Shown here piece by piece: positions 8,628 to 18,900 of a stretch of DNA of 64,000 nucleotides (its first letter is position 1; each line of letters starts with the position of its first letter). Under the pieces are notes generated by a model. That model searched no databases. It saw only the letters and a list, made by a program, of their open reading frames with translations, and was not told where the DNA came from. The stretch is from JAEXOD01 sp043805435 (GTDB lineage Bacteria; Bacteroidota; Ignavibacteria; Ignavibacteriales; Melioribacteraceae). The stretch covers positions 4,464 through 68,463 of the forward strand of contig JAZDHY010000100.1 of NCBI GenBank assembly GCA_043805435.1, read 5' to 3'. Position numbers and translations under genes: made by a program.

Positions 8628-10114
8628 TGAAGTTTGGTCTAAAGGAAAATACATTGTTTATGTTAAGTAATTTTATTGCTAATAACTTAGCACTCCATTT
8701 CCCTAAGGAGCGTTGGACTGATTTGGAACGAAATATTTTGTCGGTTTCAAATGAGTTTGGTTATCAGGATGTTGAAAAATTTGTTAATTATATTATGACT
8801 TCTCCACTTTCATACGAACATATTGAAATATTAACATCATATCTTACTAACAATGAAACATATTTTTGGCGTGAACATTTTACATTTGAAATATTGGGAC
8901 AAAAAATTCTTCCTGAACTAATAAGTATGCGGCAAAATGATAAAAGAATAAGAATTTGGAGTGCGGGGTGTTCAACCGGTGAAGAACCATATTCAATAGC
9001 TATTGCCTTAAGCAGAGTAATTCCAAATATTAAGGATTGGGATATTACTATTCTTGCAATAGATATAAGCCCAAGAATTTTAATTAGAGCAACAGTGGGT
9101 ATTTACAACCAGTGGGCGTTTCGTAATACACCCGGTTGGTTAAAAGAAAAATATTTTTTGCCAAAAGAAAATAATAAATTCGAGATCATTCCCGCAATCA
9201 GAAACATGGTAAAATTTGAATATATGAATTTAGCTGACGATGTTTACCCTTCACCGCTAAATAATACTAATGCAATGGATGTAATATTTTGTCGTAATGT
9301 GCTAATGTATTTTACTCAAAATAGGTTTAAAAAGGTTACCCGAGGATTATATAATTCTTTAATTGACGGTGGTTATTTAGTGGTTTCTGCAAGCGAACTT
9401 TCGCTTCAAAATTTTGCTGAGTTTATACCTGTAAATATTCCCGGTATGGTTTTTTATCAAAAGACCTCCAAAATAACTAAAAATCAGTCCGCAATAAATC
9501 CATTTGAACCAAAACCTGAAGCGATTTTAGTAAAAGCACTTCCAGACTTTAATCTTACTTCAAAATTTGAAACAGCTGAGATTATTAATGTTATTTCTGA
9601 GCTGAAAGAAAATCCAACACAAATTGAAACTAGATATGAAGAGGTTCTAAAATTGTATTCTTTAGGTTATTATACTGAGGTAATTGAAAAGCTGAAAAAT
9701 GAAAGTTGTACCGGAGAAAAACAGAAACTTTTAATACGGGCTTATACAAACACCGGAAATCTTACACGTGCATTAAATGAATGCGAAAAAGCAATTAAAA
9801 TAAATAAACTTGATGCACGTTTATATTATCTTCAAGCAATTATTCTTCAGGAAAAAAGTGAATTTAATGCAGCTGTTGTTTCGCTTAAAAACGCTTTATA
9901 CTTGGATCCAAATTTTATTATATCCTATTATGCATTGGCTAATACATATCAACACTTAGGCAATATTAATAGCGCAAAAAAAGGTTATGATAATGTTTTA
10001 GCACTTTTAAATAAATGCGATAGGGAGTATATATTGCCCGAATCGGAAGGACTGACAGCCGGGAGATTAAAAGAAATATTAAATTCTACACAACAGTATA
10101 GAGTGTTATTATGA
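8627..10114 (+). CDS. cheR: CheR-type methyltransferase with C-terminal TPR repeats (WspC-like)
   Basis: The 495-residue protein has an N-terminal CheR helical domain, then a SAM-dependent methyltransferase domain: N-E-T-Y-F-W-R-E (about 77-84), the SAM motif W-S-A-G-C-S-T-G-E-E-P-Y-S, and D-V-I-F-C-R-N-V-L-M-Y-F. A linker (about 285-330) leads to three to four TPR-like helical pairs to the C-terminus. It should methylate glutamates of the MCP encoded two genes downstream. CheR with TPRs is characteristic of WspC and FrzF-type pathways. ATG 8627 is chosen over 8621 because AGGGGA (8615-8620) then has 6-base spacing and the start overlaps the cheW stop by one base. It overlaps the next gene by ATGA. 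Confidence 0.92.
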   Translation: MKFGLKENTLFMLSNFIANNLALHFPKERWTDLERNILSVSNEFGYQDVEKFVNYIMTSPLSYEHIEILTSYLTNNETYFWREHFTFEILGQKILPELISMRQNDKRIRIWSAGCSTGEEPYSIAIALSRVIPNIKDWDITILAIDISPRILIRATVGIYNQWAFRNTPGWLKEKYFLPKENNKFEIIPAIRNMVKFEYMNLADDVYPSPLNNTNAMDVIFCRNVLMYFTQNRFKKVTRGLYNSLIDGGYLVVSASELSLQNFAEFIPVNIPGMVFYQKTSKITKNQSAINPFEPKPEAILVKALPDFNLTSKFETAEIINVISELKENPTQIETRYEEVLKLYSLGYYTEVIEKLKNESCTGEKQKLLIRAYTNTGNLTRALNECEKAIKINKLDARLYYLQAIILQEKSEFNAAVVSLKNALYLDPNFIISYYALANTYQHLGNINSAKKGYDNVLALLNKCDREYILPESEGLTAGRLKEILNSTQQYRVLL

Positions 10115-10740
10115 ACGAATATCAAAAAAGAGTGGAAGAAAAACCAAAAATAAATTGGGAAAAGATAAAAAAAAGAGTGGACTCGTTAAAGGAAGTTCTT
10201 AATCTACAAACTATTCTTTCGCCGGAGGAAAAACATATCATCTTAAAAGCTAGAGCTAAGGTGTTAGCTGATGAAAATGAAGAGACCTCCTGCACAAAAA
10301 AATATATTGATATTATTGAGTTTGGTTTAGCTTCCGAAAAATATGGAATAGAGAACATGTACGTGAGAGAAGTTTATCCGCTTAAAGATTTTACAACGCT
10401 GCCCGGGTTGCCCTCGTTTGTGTTAGGGATAATAAATGTGCGGGGACAGATTGTTTCTGTTATTGATCTTAAAAAATTCTTTAATCTTCCATGGAAAGGT
10501 ATTGGAGAATTGAACAAAGTAATTATTTTGCGAAATCAGCAAATGGAATTTGGAATACTCTGCGATACTGTTTACGATGCAAGAAGTATATCACTTGACC
10601 TAATTCAAAAATCACCCGTTTGTGCAAACGGAATAAGTGCAGACTATTTGAAGGGAATTACCGAAGATTTTACTATTATCCTTGATGTAAAAAAAATATT
10701 GAAGGATAAAAAAATAATTATACATCAGGAAGTTGATTGA
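10111..10740 (+). CDS. cheW: CheW-type coupling protein with N-terminal extension (second)
   Basis: This 209-residue protein has a CheW domain at about 65-205: I-I-E-F-G-L-A-S-E-K-Y-G-I, then L-P-G-L-P-S-F-V-L-G-I-I-N-V-R-G-Q-I-V-S, V-I-D-L-K-K-F-F, and L-C-D-T-V-Y-D-A. The first ~60 residues are highly charged and helical (Lys/Glu-rich, K-K-R-V-D-S-L-K-E-V-L) and absent from ordinary CheW. An extended second CheW parallels WspD. The ATG overlaps the cheR stop (ATGA), so the two genes are translationally coupled; the MCP gene follows after 21 bases. Confidence 0.92.
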   Translation: MNEYQKRVEEKPKINWEKIKKRVDSLKEVLNLQTILSPEEKHIILKARAKVLADENEETSCTKKYIDIIEFGLASEKYGIENMYVREVYPLKDFTTLPGLPSFVLGIINVRGQIVSVIDLKKFFNLPWKGIGELNKVIILRNQQMEFGILCDTVYDARSISLDLIQKSPVCANGISADYLKGITEDFTIILDVKKILKDKKIIIHQEVD

Positions 10741-10761
10741 TTTTTAAAAAGAGGTACTAAA

Positions 10762-12510
10762 ATGAAATATTTTCTAAATCTATCTACACGTGCCAAACTA
10801 ATAATTAGTTTTGGATTGATCTGGGTATTATTTGTTGTTGTTATTGTAATTGCTTATAGTGGTCTGTTGGAGATTACTCGTTCAGAAAAGGAATTGAATG
10901 ATATTCATTTCCAAACGTCTCTTAATTTAAATCAATTAAGATCCCATCAAAATTTAATAAGAGCCGAAATTCTTGATTTGATGCTTACGCCCAAAAGAGG
11001 TGAACAAATTATTATTGAAGGACTTATAGAAGAACGGAAGTTAGCAATTGATGATATTATGGAAAAGTTAACTATACTAAACACAAATTCGGAATTTCAA
11101 AACCAATTAAAAAGAATTAATAATTATTTGGAAGAATACAGACAAATCAGAACAAAGGAAATATCTTTAATTAAGAATGGAAAAATTGAAGAAGCAAAAC
11201 AGTTGGGCATTAGTGTGGGAGGTGAGCAATTTGAAAAGATCAGGTCAATTGCAACAGAAATTGGAGATAAAGCGGCCAAAGATGCTGAGTACCAACTTAC
11301 GCTTGATCAGAAGAGGGCAGGTTCAATATTAATTATTTTTGTTGTTTTTGGAATAGGCTCAATGTTATTTAGTTTAGTAGTGATAATATTGTTGAATAAA
11401 ACAATTGCAAAACCCCTTAACGAGATAACAATAATAGCAAAGAGAATAGGGGAGGGAAATCTAAATGTTGAATTGGCACTGGTTGAAAGAAAAGATGAAG
11501 TTGGACTCCTATTGCAGACTTTTAGTAAAATGGTGGATGGACTTAAAGAAATGGCTGCTTCTGCTCAAAAAATTGCCTATGGAGATTTAACAATATCTAT
11601 TGTTCCTCAATCGGAAAAAGATATTCTGGGAAATACTTTTTTGCAGATGTTAAATAATTTACGTCGAATGATGAAAGAAATATCTGAAGGAATTAATCTA
11701 ATCGCTTCATCCTCAAATGAAATTTTGGTTGCTACAACACAAGTTGCCTCCGGTTCGGCAGAAACAGCCATTGCCATTAACGAAACGTCTACAACTGTTG
11801 AAGAAGTCCGCCAGGCAGCTCAACTTTCAAGTCAAAAAGCAAATCGTGTTTCAGAAGGTGCCTTGCAGGTTGTTCAAGTAACTAAAGATGGCCAAAAAGC
11901 AGTTGACGAAACAGTAAAATGTATGTATCAAATTCAAAATCAGATGGAATCGGTTGCAAATACTATTGTACGTTTGAGTGAACAAACACAGCAAATTGGA
12001 GGAATAATTGCCTCAGTAACCGAATTAGCAGAACAATCTAATTTGTTAGCAGTTAATGCCGCAATAGAAGCAGCCAAAGCAGGTGAACAAGGGAAAGGCT
12101 TTGCAGTAGTTGCTCAAGAAATAAAAAGTCTTGCCAAACAATCAAAACAAGCCACAGTGCAAGTTAGAAATATATTAAACGATATACAAAAAGTAACCGG
12201 CGAGGCAGTTATGGCCACCGAACAAACCGGTAAAGCTGTTGAAAATGGCGTTAAACAATCAACGAAGGCGGGTGAATCGATAAAAACAATGGCTGATAGC
12301 AGTAATAAATCTATGGATGCAGCAACTCAAATTGTTGCCTCAAGTCATCAACAAGTAATTGGAATGGAACAAATAAATTTAGCAATGAATAATATCAACC
12401 AAGCCGGAACTGAAAATGCGGCAAGTATGATGCAGGCAGAAAAAGCAGCAAAAGATTTAAATGAGTTAGGTCAAAAATTGAAACAACTTGCTGAACAATA
12501 TAAAACATAA
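10762..12510 (+). CDS. Methyl-accepting chemotaxis protein with 4HB sensor and tandem HAMP
   Basis: The 582-residue transmembrane receptor has TM1 at about 13-33, an extracytoplasmic all-helical region (about 34-186) fitting the 4HB_MCP fold, and TM2 at about 188-211. HAMP 1 spans about 212-264, and a second HAMP-like unit with I-A-Y-G-D-L-T and S-E-K-D-I-L-G-N spans about 265-318. A long signalling coiled coil ends at 582. The hairpin tip (about 420-455) has A-E-Q-S-N-L-L-A-V-N-A-A-I-E-A-A-K-A-G-E, the CheA/CheW contact site. There is no CheR-tethering pentapeptide at the C-terminus. AGAGGTAC precedes the ATG. The ligand is unknown; 4HB receptors bind varied small molecules or sense surface and membrane state. 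Confidence 0.95.
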   Translation: MKYFLNLSTRAKLIISFGLIWVLFVVVIVIAYSGLLEITRSEKELNDIHFQTSLNLNQLRSHQNLIRAEILDLMLTPKRGEQIIIEGLIEERKLAIDDIMEKLTILNTNSEFQNQLKRINNYLEEYRQIRTKEISLIKNGKIEEAKQLGISVGGEQFEKIRSIATEIGDKAAKDAEYQLTLDQKRAGSILIIFVVFGIGSMLFSLVVIILLNKTIAKPLNEITIIAKRIGEGNLNVELALVERKDEVGLLLQTFSKMVDGLKEMAASAQKIAYGDLTISIVPQSEKDILGNTFLQMLNNLRRMMKEISEGINLIASSSNEILVATTQVASGSAETAIAINETSTTVEEVRQAAQLSSQKANRVSEGALQVVQVTKDGQKAVDETVKCMYQIQNQMESVANTIVRLSEQTQQIGGIIASVTELAEQSNLLAVNAAIEAAKAGEQGKGFAVVAQEIKSLAKQSKQATVQVRNILNDIQKVTGEAVMATEQTGKAVENGVKQSTKAGESIKTMADSSNKSMDAATQIVASSHQQVIGMEQINLAMNNINQAGTENAASMMQAEKAAKDLNELGQKLKQLAEQYKT

Positions 12511-12524
12511 AGGAAACAAATTAA

Positions 12525-14780
12525 ATGAATTCAAATGATGAAGATTTCTTAAAACGTCTTCAGGTTACTTTTAGTATTGAAGCGGAAGAACATATTAAGA
12601 AGCTTTCTTCGTGTTTAATTGAATTGGAAAATACCTCTAATCCCGAAAAAAAATCCGAATTAATAGAAGTTATTTTCCGCGAGGCACACAGCTTAAAAGG
12701 TGCAGCACGTTCTGTTAATAAAAAAGATGTTGAAAGTTTATGTCAAATATTAGAAAGTATATTTGGAGAAATTAAAATTGGACAAATTTCATTAAATGTT
12801 CTGCAATTTGATATAATTCACGAAGCAATCGATAATCTATCTGCTTTGGTATTGGCGGGCAAAATAAAAACCACAAAAGATAACAAGGAGTTAATAAAAA
12901 AGTTACGGTCTATTACCGAAGCAGAAAAATTGGACAAAATAATTGATAAGGAAATAATTATTGAAAAAAAGACTATTTCAGATACTGAATCAGAAGTTCT
13001 TACTCAAATTGAACATGGTTTTGATACCGTATTAGTAGATGTAGAAGAACCTTTGCATAATGAAACAATAAGAATACCCACGGAAAAGTTGGATGCTATA
13101 TTTTTACAAGCTGAACAAATGATTCAGCTTAAGATTGCAGCTGAACAAAGGGTTGCCGAACAGAGAACTTTGAATGATTTTATTGATGTGTGGAAAAAGG
13201 AATTTTCCGGATGGAATTTACCGGTATTTTCTAAACGCGATGCTTTATTAAACGAAATAATTGATCGGAATAATGAAAAATTTAATCAATTTGGGGCAAT
13301 TTTAAAATCATTTACTCACGCTATTGAATATGATAGGAATGCTCTTGTACGAATGATAGATGAGCATGTAGAAACAATGAAAAGCGCTGTAATGCTTCCC
13401 GTGGTTACAATTATTGAAGGATTACCAAAATTTGTTCGCGAGCTTGCCCGCAGTCAAGGAAAAAATGCCGAAATAATTATAACCGGAAAAGAAGTTGAAG
13501 TTGACAAGCGCATTCTTGACGAAATTAAAGATCCATTAATCCATTTGGTACGAAATTGTATTGATCATGGGATACTTAAACCTGATGAATTTAAACACCT
13601 AAACAAATTGGCAAAGGGAGAGATAATATTAAATTTTAATGTAATTGAAAATCGACATCTTGAAGTTGTTATTTTCGACAACGGTGTGGGTATAGATCCT
13701 GAAAAAGTACGTAAAGCAGCAGTTAAATCTGGTTTATTTACTGAAAATTTTCTAAATAACTTAAATCCACAAGAAATTTTGATGTTGATATTTCAGTCCG
13801 GATTATCAACAAATCAAATAATTACGGATATTTCAGGACGCGGATTAGGTTTAGCAATAGTACGCGAAAAGGTAGAAAAACTTGGAGGTTCGGTTTCGGT
13901 TGTCAGTTTACCAAATATTGGAACAACATTTCACTTAATATTACCATTAACTTTGGCAACATTCAGATGCGTTTTAATACGTATTGGAGAATATTTGTTT
14001 GCTGTTCCGACAGTTAATGTTGAACATGTTACAAGAGTAAAACGCGAAGAGATCCAAACTGTTGGAAACAAAGAAACACTGATGAAGAATGGAAAAATTC
14101 TTAGTTTAGTTAACCTTGGAAAAGTTTTAGGTTTGCCAACCGAAAAAATAAACAGTTCAGAGATAATCCAAATAATAATTATTGCTTTAGCTGATAAATG
14201 TATTGCTTTTATGGTTGATGAAATTTTGGAGGAACAGCAGATTATTGTAAAAGAATTGGGGAAACAGCTAAGTCGTGTTAAAAATATTAGTGGTGCTACT
14301 GTTCTTGGATCAGGTAAAGTTGTTCCCGTAATAAACGTTTTCGATTTGATGAAATCCGCTGCAAATCTAGAATCTAATGTTAAAGATACTCAAGAAAAGG
14401 AGATCAAAACTATAAAGAAAAACAAAATTCTTGTGGTTGATGATTCAATTACATCGCGTACTTTAATTAAAAATATTATTGAATCGGCAGATTATTTTGT
14501 TGAAACGGCAGTTGACGGTGTTGATGCCTTCACAAAAATGCTTATTGGCAAATTTGATTTAATAGTGTCTGATGTTGATATGCCTAGGATGAATGGCTTT
14601 GAACTTACTTTAAAGATTCGTAACAATAAAAAGCTTAGTGAGTTGCCGGTAGTACTAGTAACTGCTCTGGAATTGCAAGAAGACCGCGAACGAGGTATTG
14701 AGGTAGGAGCAAATGCCTACATTATAAAAAGTAGTTTTGACCAAAGTAATTTATTAGAGGTGATTAAACAATTATTATAA
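12525..14780 (+). CDS. cheA: CheA-type histidine kinase with C-terminal receiver domain (WspE-like)
   Basis: This 751-residue hybrid CheA has an HPt domain (about 5-105) with phosphorylatable His55 in R-E-A-H-S-L-K-G-A, and a P3-like dimerisation region starting I-R-I-P-T-E-K-L-D (about 180). The HATPase has L-V-R-N-C-I-D-H-G near 343, F-D-N-G-V-G-I-D, and G-R-G-L-G-L-A-I-V. A CheW-like domain (about 482-620) and a receiver (about 630-751) follow, the latter with V-V-D-D-S-I-T-S-R and an acceptor Asp in V-S-D-V-D-M-P. A separate P2 (CheY/CheB-docking) domain is not obvious. The HPt-HATPase-CheW-REC order matches WspE, PilL and FrzE rather than flagellar CheA. It follows the MCP by 14 bases with AAGGAAA as ribosome site. 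The fused receiver may be a phosphate sink or relay step. Confidence 0.95.
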   Translation: MNSNDEDFLKRLQVTFSIEAEEHIKKLSSCLIELENTSNPEKKSELIEVIFREAHSLKGAARSVNKKDVESLCQILESIFGEIKIGQISLNVLQFDIIHEAIDNLSALVLAGKIKTTKDNKELIKKLRSITEAEKLDKIIDKEIIIEKKTISDTESEVLTQIEHGFDTVLVDVEEPLHNETIRIPTEKLDAIFLQAEQMIQLKIAAEQRVAEQRTLNDFIDVWKKEFSGWNLPVFSKRDALLNEIIDRNNEKFNQFGAILKSFTHAIEYDRNALVRMIDEHVETMKSAVMLPVVTIIEGLPKFVRELARSQGKNAEIIITGKEVEVDKRILDEIKDPLIHLVRNCIDHGILKPDEFKHLNKLAKGEIILNFNVIENRHLEVVIFDNGVGIDPEKVRKAAVKSGLFTENFLNNLNPQEILMLIFQSGLSTNQIITDISGRGLGLAIVREKVEKLGGSVSVVSLPNIGTTFHLILPLTLATFRCVLIRIGEYLFAVPTVNVEHVTRVKREEIQTVGNKETLMKNGKILSLVNLGKVLGLPTEKINSSEIIQIIIIALADKCIAFMVDEILEEQQIIVKELGKQLSRVKNISGATVLGSGKVVPVINVFDLMKSAANLESNVKDTQEKEIKTIKKNKILVVDDSITSRTLIKNIIESADYFVETAVDGVDAFTKMLIGKFDLIVSDVDMPRMNGFELTLKIRNNKKLSELPVVLVTALELQEDRERGIEVGANAYIIKSSFDQSNLLEVIKQLL

Positions 14781-14888
14781 ACGTATTGATTAACAATTTT
14801 TTGTGTTAGAAAAGTATTAAAATTATTAAAATATTGATTGAAATGTTGAATGAACAAATTGTTAGTAATTATTTTTAGGTAAAATATT

Positions 14889-15956
14889 ATGATAAAAGTG
14901 CTTATTGCGGAAGATTCCTTAGTAATGCAGCAACATTTAACTCACATTCTTAGTTCGGACCCTGAAATTGAGATTGTTGGAATTGCTAATAACGGTGAAG
15001 AAGCCATTTATGCAGTTGAAAAATTACGCCCCGATGTTATAACTATGGATTGGCATATGCCAAAGTTAGATGGAATGCAGGCAACCAGAATAATAATGGC
15101 AACTAATCCTACTCCAATTGTAATTGTTACGGGAAGTTTTAAGGAAAAAGATGTCGCTTTTTCATTTAATATGATTGAAGCCGGAGCGTTAGCAATAATA
15201 AAAAAACCTTCAAGTATAGTTCATCCGGATTATAAAAACGAGATTCAGGGTTTAATTCAGACATTAAAATTAATGTCTGAAATTAAATTGGTTAAACGAA
15301 TTTCTAATATTGCATTGGAGCCTATATCAATAAAATCTGAGGTGCCAAAAATAATTAACAAAAATTCAAAAGCTAAAATTATAGCCATTGGGGCTTCAAC
15401 CGGAGGGCCTCTTATAATACAAAAAATTCTTTCCAACATGCCTAAAGATATTCAGGTGCCAATTCTAATTGTCCAACATATTTCTATAGGTTTTACAAAA
15501 GGTTTTGTTCAATGGTTAACTAATACAACAAATTTTCCGTTACACATTGCTTGTGATGGTGAATGTCTTCTTCCGGGTAATGGTTATATTGCTCCTGATA
15601 ATTTTCACATGGGAATAAAAAACGGAGCAAAAATATTACTAAGCAATCATGAATTAGAAAATGGTTTACGCCCATCAATTGCGTTTCTTTTCCGTACGGT
15701 AGCAAATGTTTTTGGCCATGAAGCAATTGGTGTGCTGCTTACAGGAATGGGACGTGACGGTGCCGAAGAATTAAAGTTAATGAAAGAAAAAGGAGCTGTT
15801 ACTTTTGCTCAGGATAAGGAAAGTTGTGTTGTTTATGGTATGCCGGGCGAGGCCGAAAAATTGAACGCTGCTACATACATCCTTTCTCCCGAAGAAATAA
15901 CTAAGGCATTAATTGGGTTAACAAAAAAAATGAATGGTGACGAATATGCAAAATGA
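14889..15956 (+). CDS. cheB: CheB receptor methylesterase/deamidase with receiver domain
   Basis: The 355-residue protein has an N-terminal receiver (about 1-120) with acidic pair E-D at 8-9, acceptor Asp54 in T-M-D-W-H-M-P and Lys in I-I-K-K-P. The C-terminal CheB_methylest domain (about 162-345) carries the catalytic triad Ser170 (G-A-S-T-G-G-P), His197 (V-Q-H-I-S) and Asp290 (G-M-G-R-D-G-A). It removes methyl groups from the MCP and opposes CheR, giving adaptation. It starts 108 bases after cheA, the largest gap in the cluster; this gap shows no terminator. Its last codons overlap the following hybrid-kinase start. It would be the WspF counterpart. Confidence 0.95.
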   Translation: MIKVLIAEDSLVMQQHLTHILSSDPEIEIVGIANNGEEAIYAVEKLRPDVITMDWHMPKLDGMQATRIIMATNPTPIVIVTGSFKEKDVAFSFNMIEAGALAIIKKPSSIVHPDYKNEIQGLIQTLKLMSEIKLVKRISNIALEPISIKSEVPKIINKNSKAKIIAIGASTGGPLIIQKILSNMPKDIQVPILIVQHISIGFTKGFVQWLTNTTNFPLHIACDGECLLPGNGYIAPDNFHMGIKNGAKILLSNHELENGLRPSIAFLFRTVANVFGHEAIGVLLTGMGRDGAEELKLMKEKGAVTFAQDKESCVVYGMPGEAEKLNAATYILSPEEITKALIGLTKKMNGDEYAK

Positions 15957-18900
15957 TAATAATCTTGAAACAATCCTTGTGGCCGAAGACAGTCCGACCC
16001 AAGCAGAACAACTAAAATATATCCTCGAAAACCACAACTACAATGTTATTATTGCCAAAGATGGAAAAGTAGCTTTGAAACTTATTTTTGAACAAAATCC
16101 TACTTTAGTAATTAGTGATATTGTAATGCCGGAAATGGATGGTTATGAACTTTGTAAGACGATAAAGTCAACTGAAGAAATCTGCAATATTCCGGTTATA
16201 TTGCTAACTTCACTTTCGCGGTCGGAAGATGTACTGGAGGGAATATCGTGCGGTGCAGACAATTTTATAACCAAACCGTATAGAGAAGATTATCTCATTT
16301 CACATATTGAACAAATATTAGCAAATAGGAAAATCCATGAAAGTGAAAGAGTAAGAATTGGAATGGAAATAGTTTTTGGAGGTAAAAAACGATTTATAAC
16401 TGCCGGTCAGCAGCAAATGTTAACTTTGCTTATATCTACTTATGAGGCTGCTGTTCAAAGAAACAACGAATTGATTAATACGCAAAATGAATTAGAAAAA
16501 CTTAATGAACATTTAGAAGAATTAGTAATAGATAGAACTGTAAAATTGGTGGACGAAATAGAGAGTAGAAAACTTGCGGAAAAAAAAGTTATTAAACTAA
16601 ACCGTGTTTATGCTGTCCTCAGCAATATTAATAAAGCAATTGTAAGAATACATGATACAAAAAAATTATTGGAGAAAGCCTGTTCGATAGCAATTGAAGA
16701 AGGAAAATTTCAGAGTGTATGGATTGGTCTAATAAACTTTACAACAAATAAAATTGAGACATCTGCAACTGCCGGATTAGCGGCTGATTTAATTTTAGAT
16801 AATTACGATCAAAATCCTATAATTAATAAAATATATTCAGGGAAGCGTTTTTACTCAAACAATATTGGTACCGAAAACAACTTATCCGAAATTTGCAAAC
16901 AAAATGCTTTAACAAAGGGTTTTAAATCTTTTGCCATATTTCCCATAAAGCTTATGGAGAAAGAAATTGGAGGCTTTTGTATTTTTTCTAACGAATTGGA
17001 TTTTTTTGACGAATTGGAAATTAATCTGCTTGATGAAATGGTAACCGATATTTCTTTTGCACTGCAATATATTATGAATGAAAGTGAAAGAAAAAGAACG
17101 GAGGAAAAACTACGTTTAAGCGAAGAAAAGTTTTCGCTGGCATTTCGTTCAGCATCATATACCTTAATAATCACAAGAATTTCTGATGGAAAAATAATTG
17201 AATTAAATGATAGTTTTTTTGCAATGACCGGCTATACCATTGAAGACTGTAAGGGAAAAACAACAATTGGTCTAAATCTTTGGATAAACATAAATGACAG
17301 AAATTTTATTACATCGGAATTATCAAAAGGAAATAAAATAGTTGGACAAGAATTTTTGTTTAGAAAAAAATCCGGCGAAATTTTAATTGGTCTGTTTTCG
17401 GCAGAAATGATAACTATACAAAACGAAAAATGTGTTCTCTCCAGCATAAATGACATAACAAAGCGCAAATTAATGGAAGAAAGATTAGTTGAAAGCGAGG
17501 AATTATTTAGGCATTCTTTTGAATATGCTGCTACTGGGATTTGTATAATTGGATTAGATTTTAAATTTATAAGAATTAATAATGCTTTTATAAAAATGAT
17601 AGGTTATGAAGAGAAAGACTTAAAAGAACTTAATCTTAATGAAATTACTTATCCCGAAGACAAAGAAATAAGTATAAGTAAAGCAAATGCAATTTTAGAT
17701 GGCAAGCTTGATTATTACTCATTTGAAAAAAGATATTTAAATAAAAACGGCAGCATAATTTGGGCTATTGTTTCTGTATCATTAATTCGTGATGTTAATA
17801 ATAATCCAAATTTTTTTATTACCTTGATTAATGATATTACTGATAGAAAGCGTATTGAACAGGAATTAATTAAGGCAAAGGATAAAGCTGAAGAGATGAG
17901 TCGCCTAAAATCAAATTTTCTTGCAAATATGAATCATGAGCTGCGAACTCCGCTGAATGGTATATTAGGTTTTGCAGGAATCCTTGTAGATGAATTAGTG
18001 ACTGATTATGAACATCAAGAAATGGCAAAAGCAATTTTTTCATCCGGCAAACGCTTAAGTGATACTTTAAATTTATTGCTGGATCTGGCAAATATTGAAG
18101 CCGAAAAAATAAATATTTCAACTTCAATTGTTGATGTTTCAAAAGTTATTTATAATATTTATAATGCTTTTAAAGAAGCTGCTTTGGCAAAAAACCTGCA
18201 ATTAAATCTTATTATAAAAGAAGATAACATTTATGCATTGTTAGATAAACAATATTTTCCTACAATTATTTATAACCTTGTTGATAATGCTATAAAATAT
18301 AGTACAAAAGGAACTGTTACTATTGAAGCAGGCATCGAGATTGTTGATGAACATCCTTGGGTTTCTATAAAAGTAATTGATACAGGTATTGGAATTCCGG
18401 CAGAAAAAATGAAAATAATTTGGAAAGCTTTTCGTCAGGTAAGTGAAGGATTAAATCGTTCAACGGAAGGAACAGGCTTAGGTTTAACAATAGCAAAAAG
18501 AATTACTGAGTTATTGCACGGAACTATTACAGTTGAAAGTACTGATGGATATGGTTCTACATTTACTGTTAAATTTCCGGCAAGAAAAAATAGTGAAGAA
18601 ATTTTAACTGCTCCAATTAAAACCGGTGAAAAACTAACAATCCAAGTGCTAAACAAACAAAACAAAAAAACAATTACTTCAATCCTTTATGTTGAAGATG
18701 ATATTACTAATCAAAATGTTGTTAAAATGTATGTAAAAAACTTTTATTTAATAGATACAGCGGAAAATGCAATTAGCGGGTTACAGCTTACAAAACAAAA
18801 ACATTACGATGTTATATTAATGGATATTAATCTTGGTCACGGAATGAATGGAGTTCAATTAACAAAGGAAATTAAAAAAAATCCCGCATATGCAAATACT

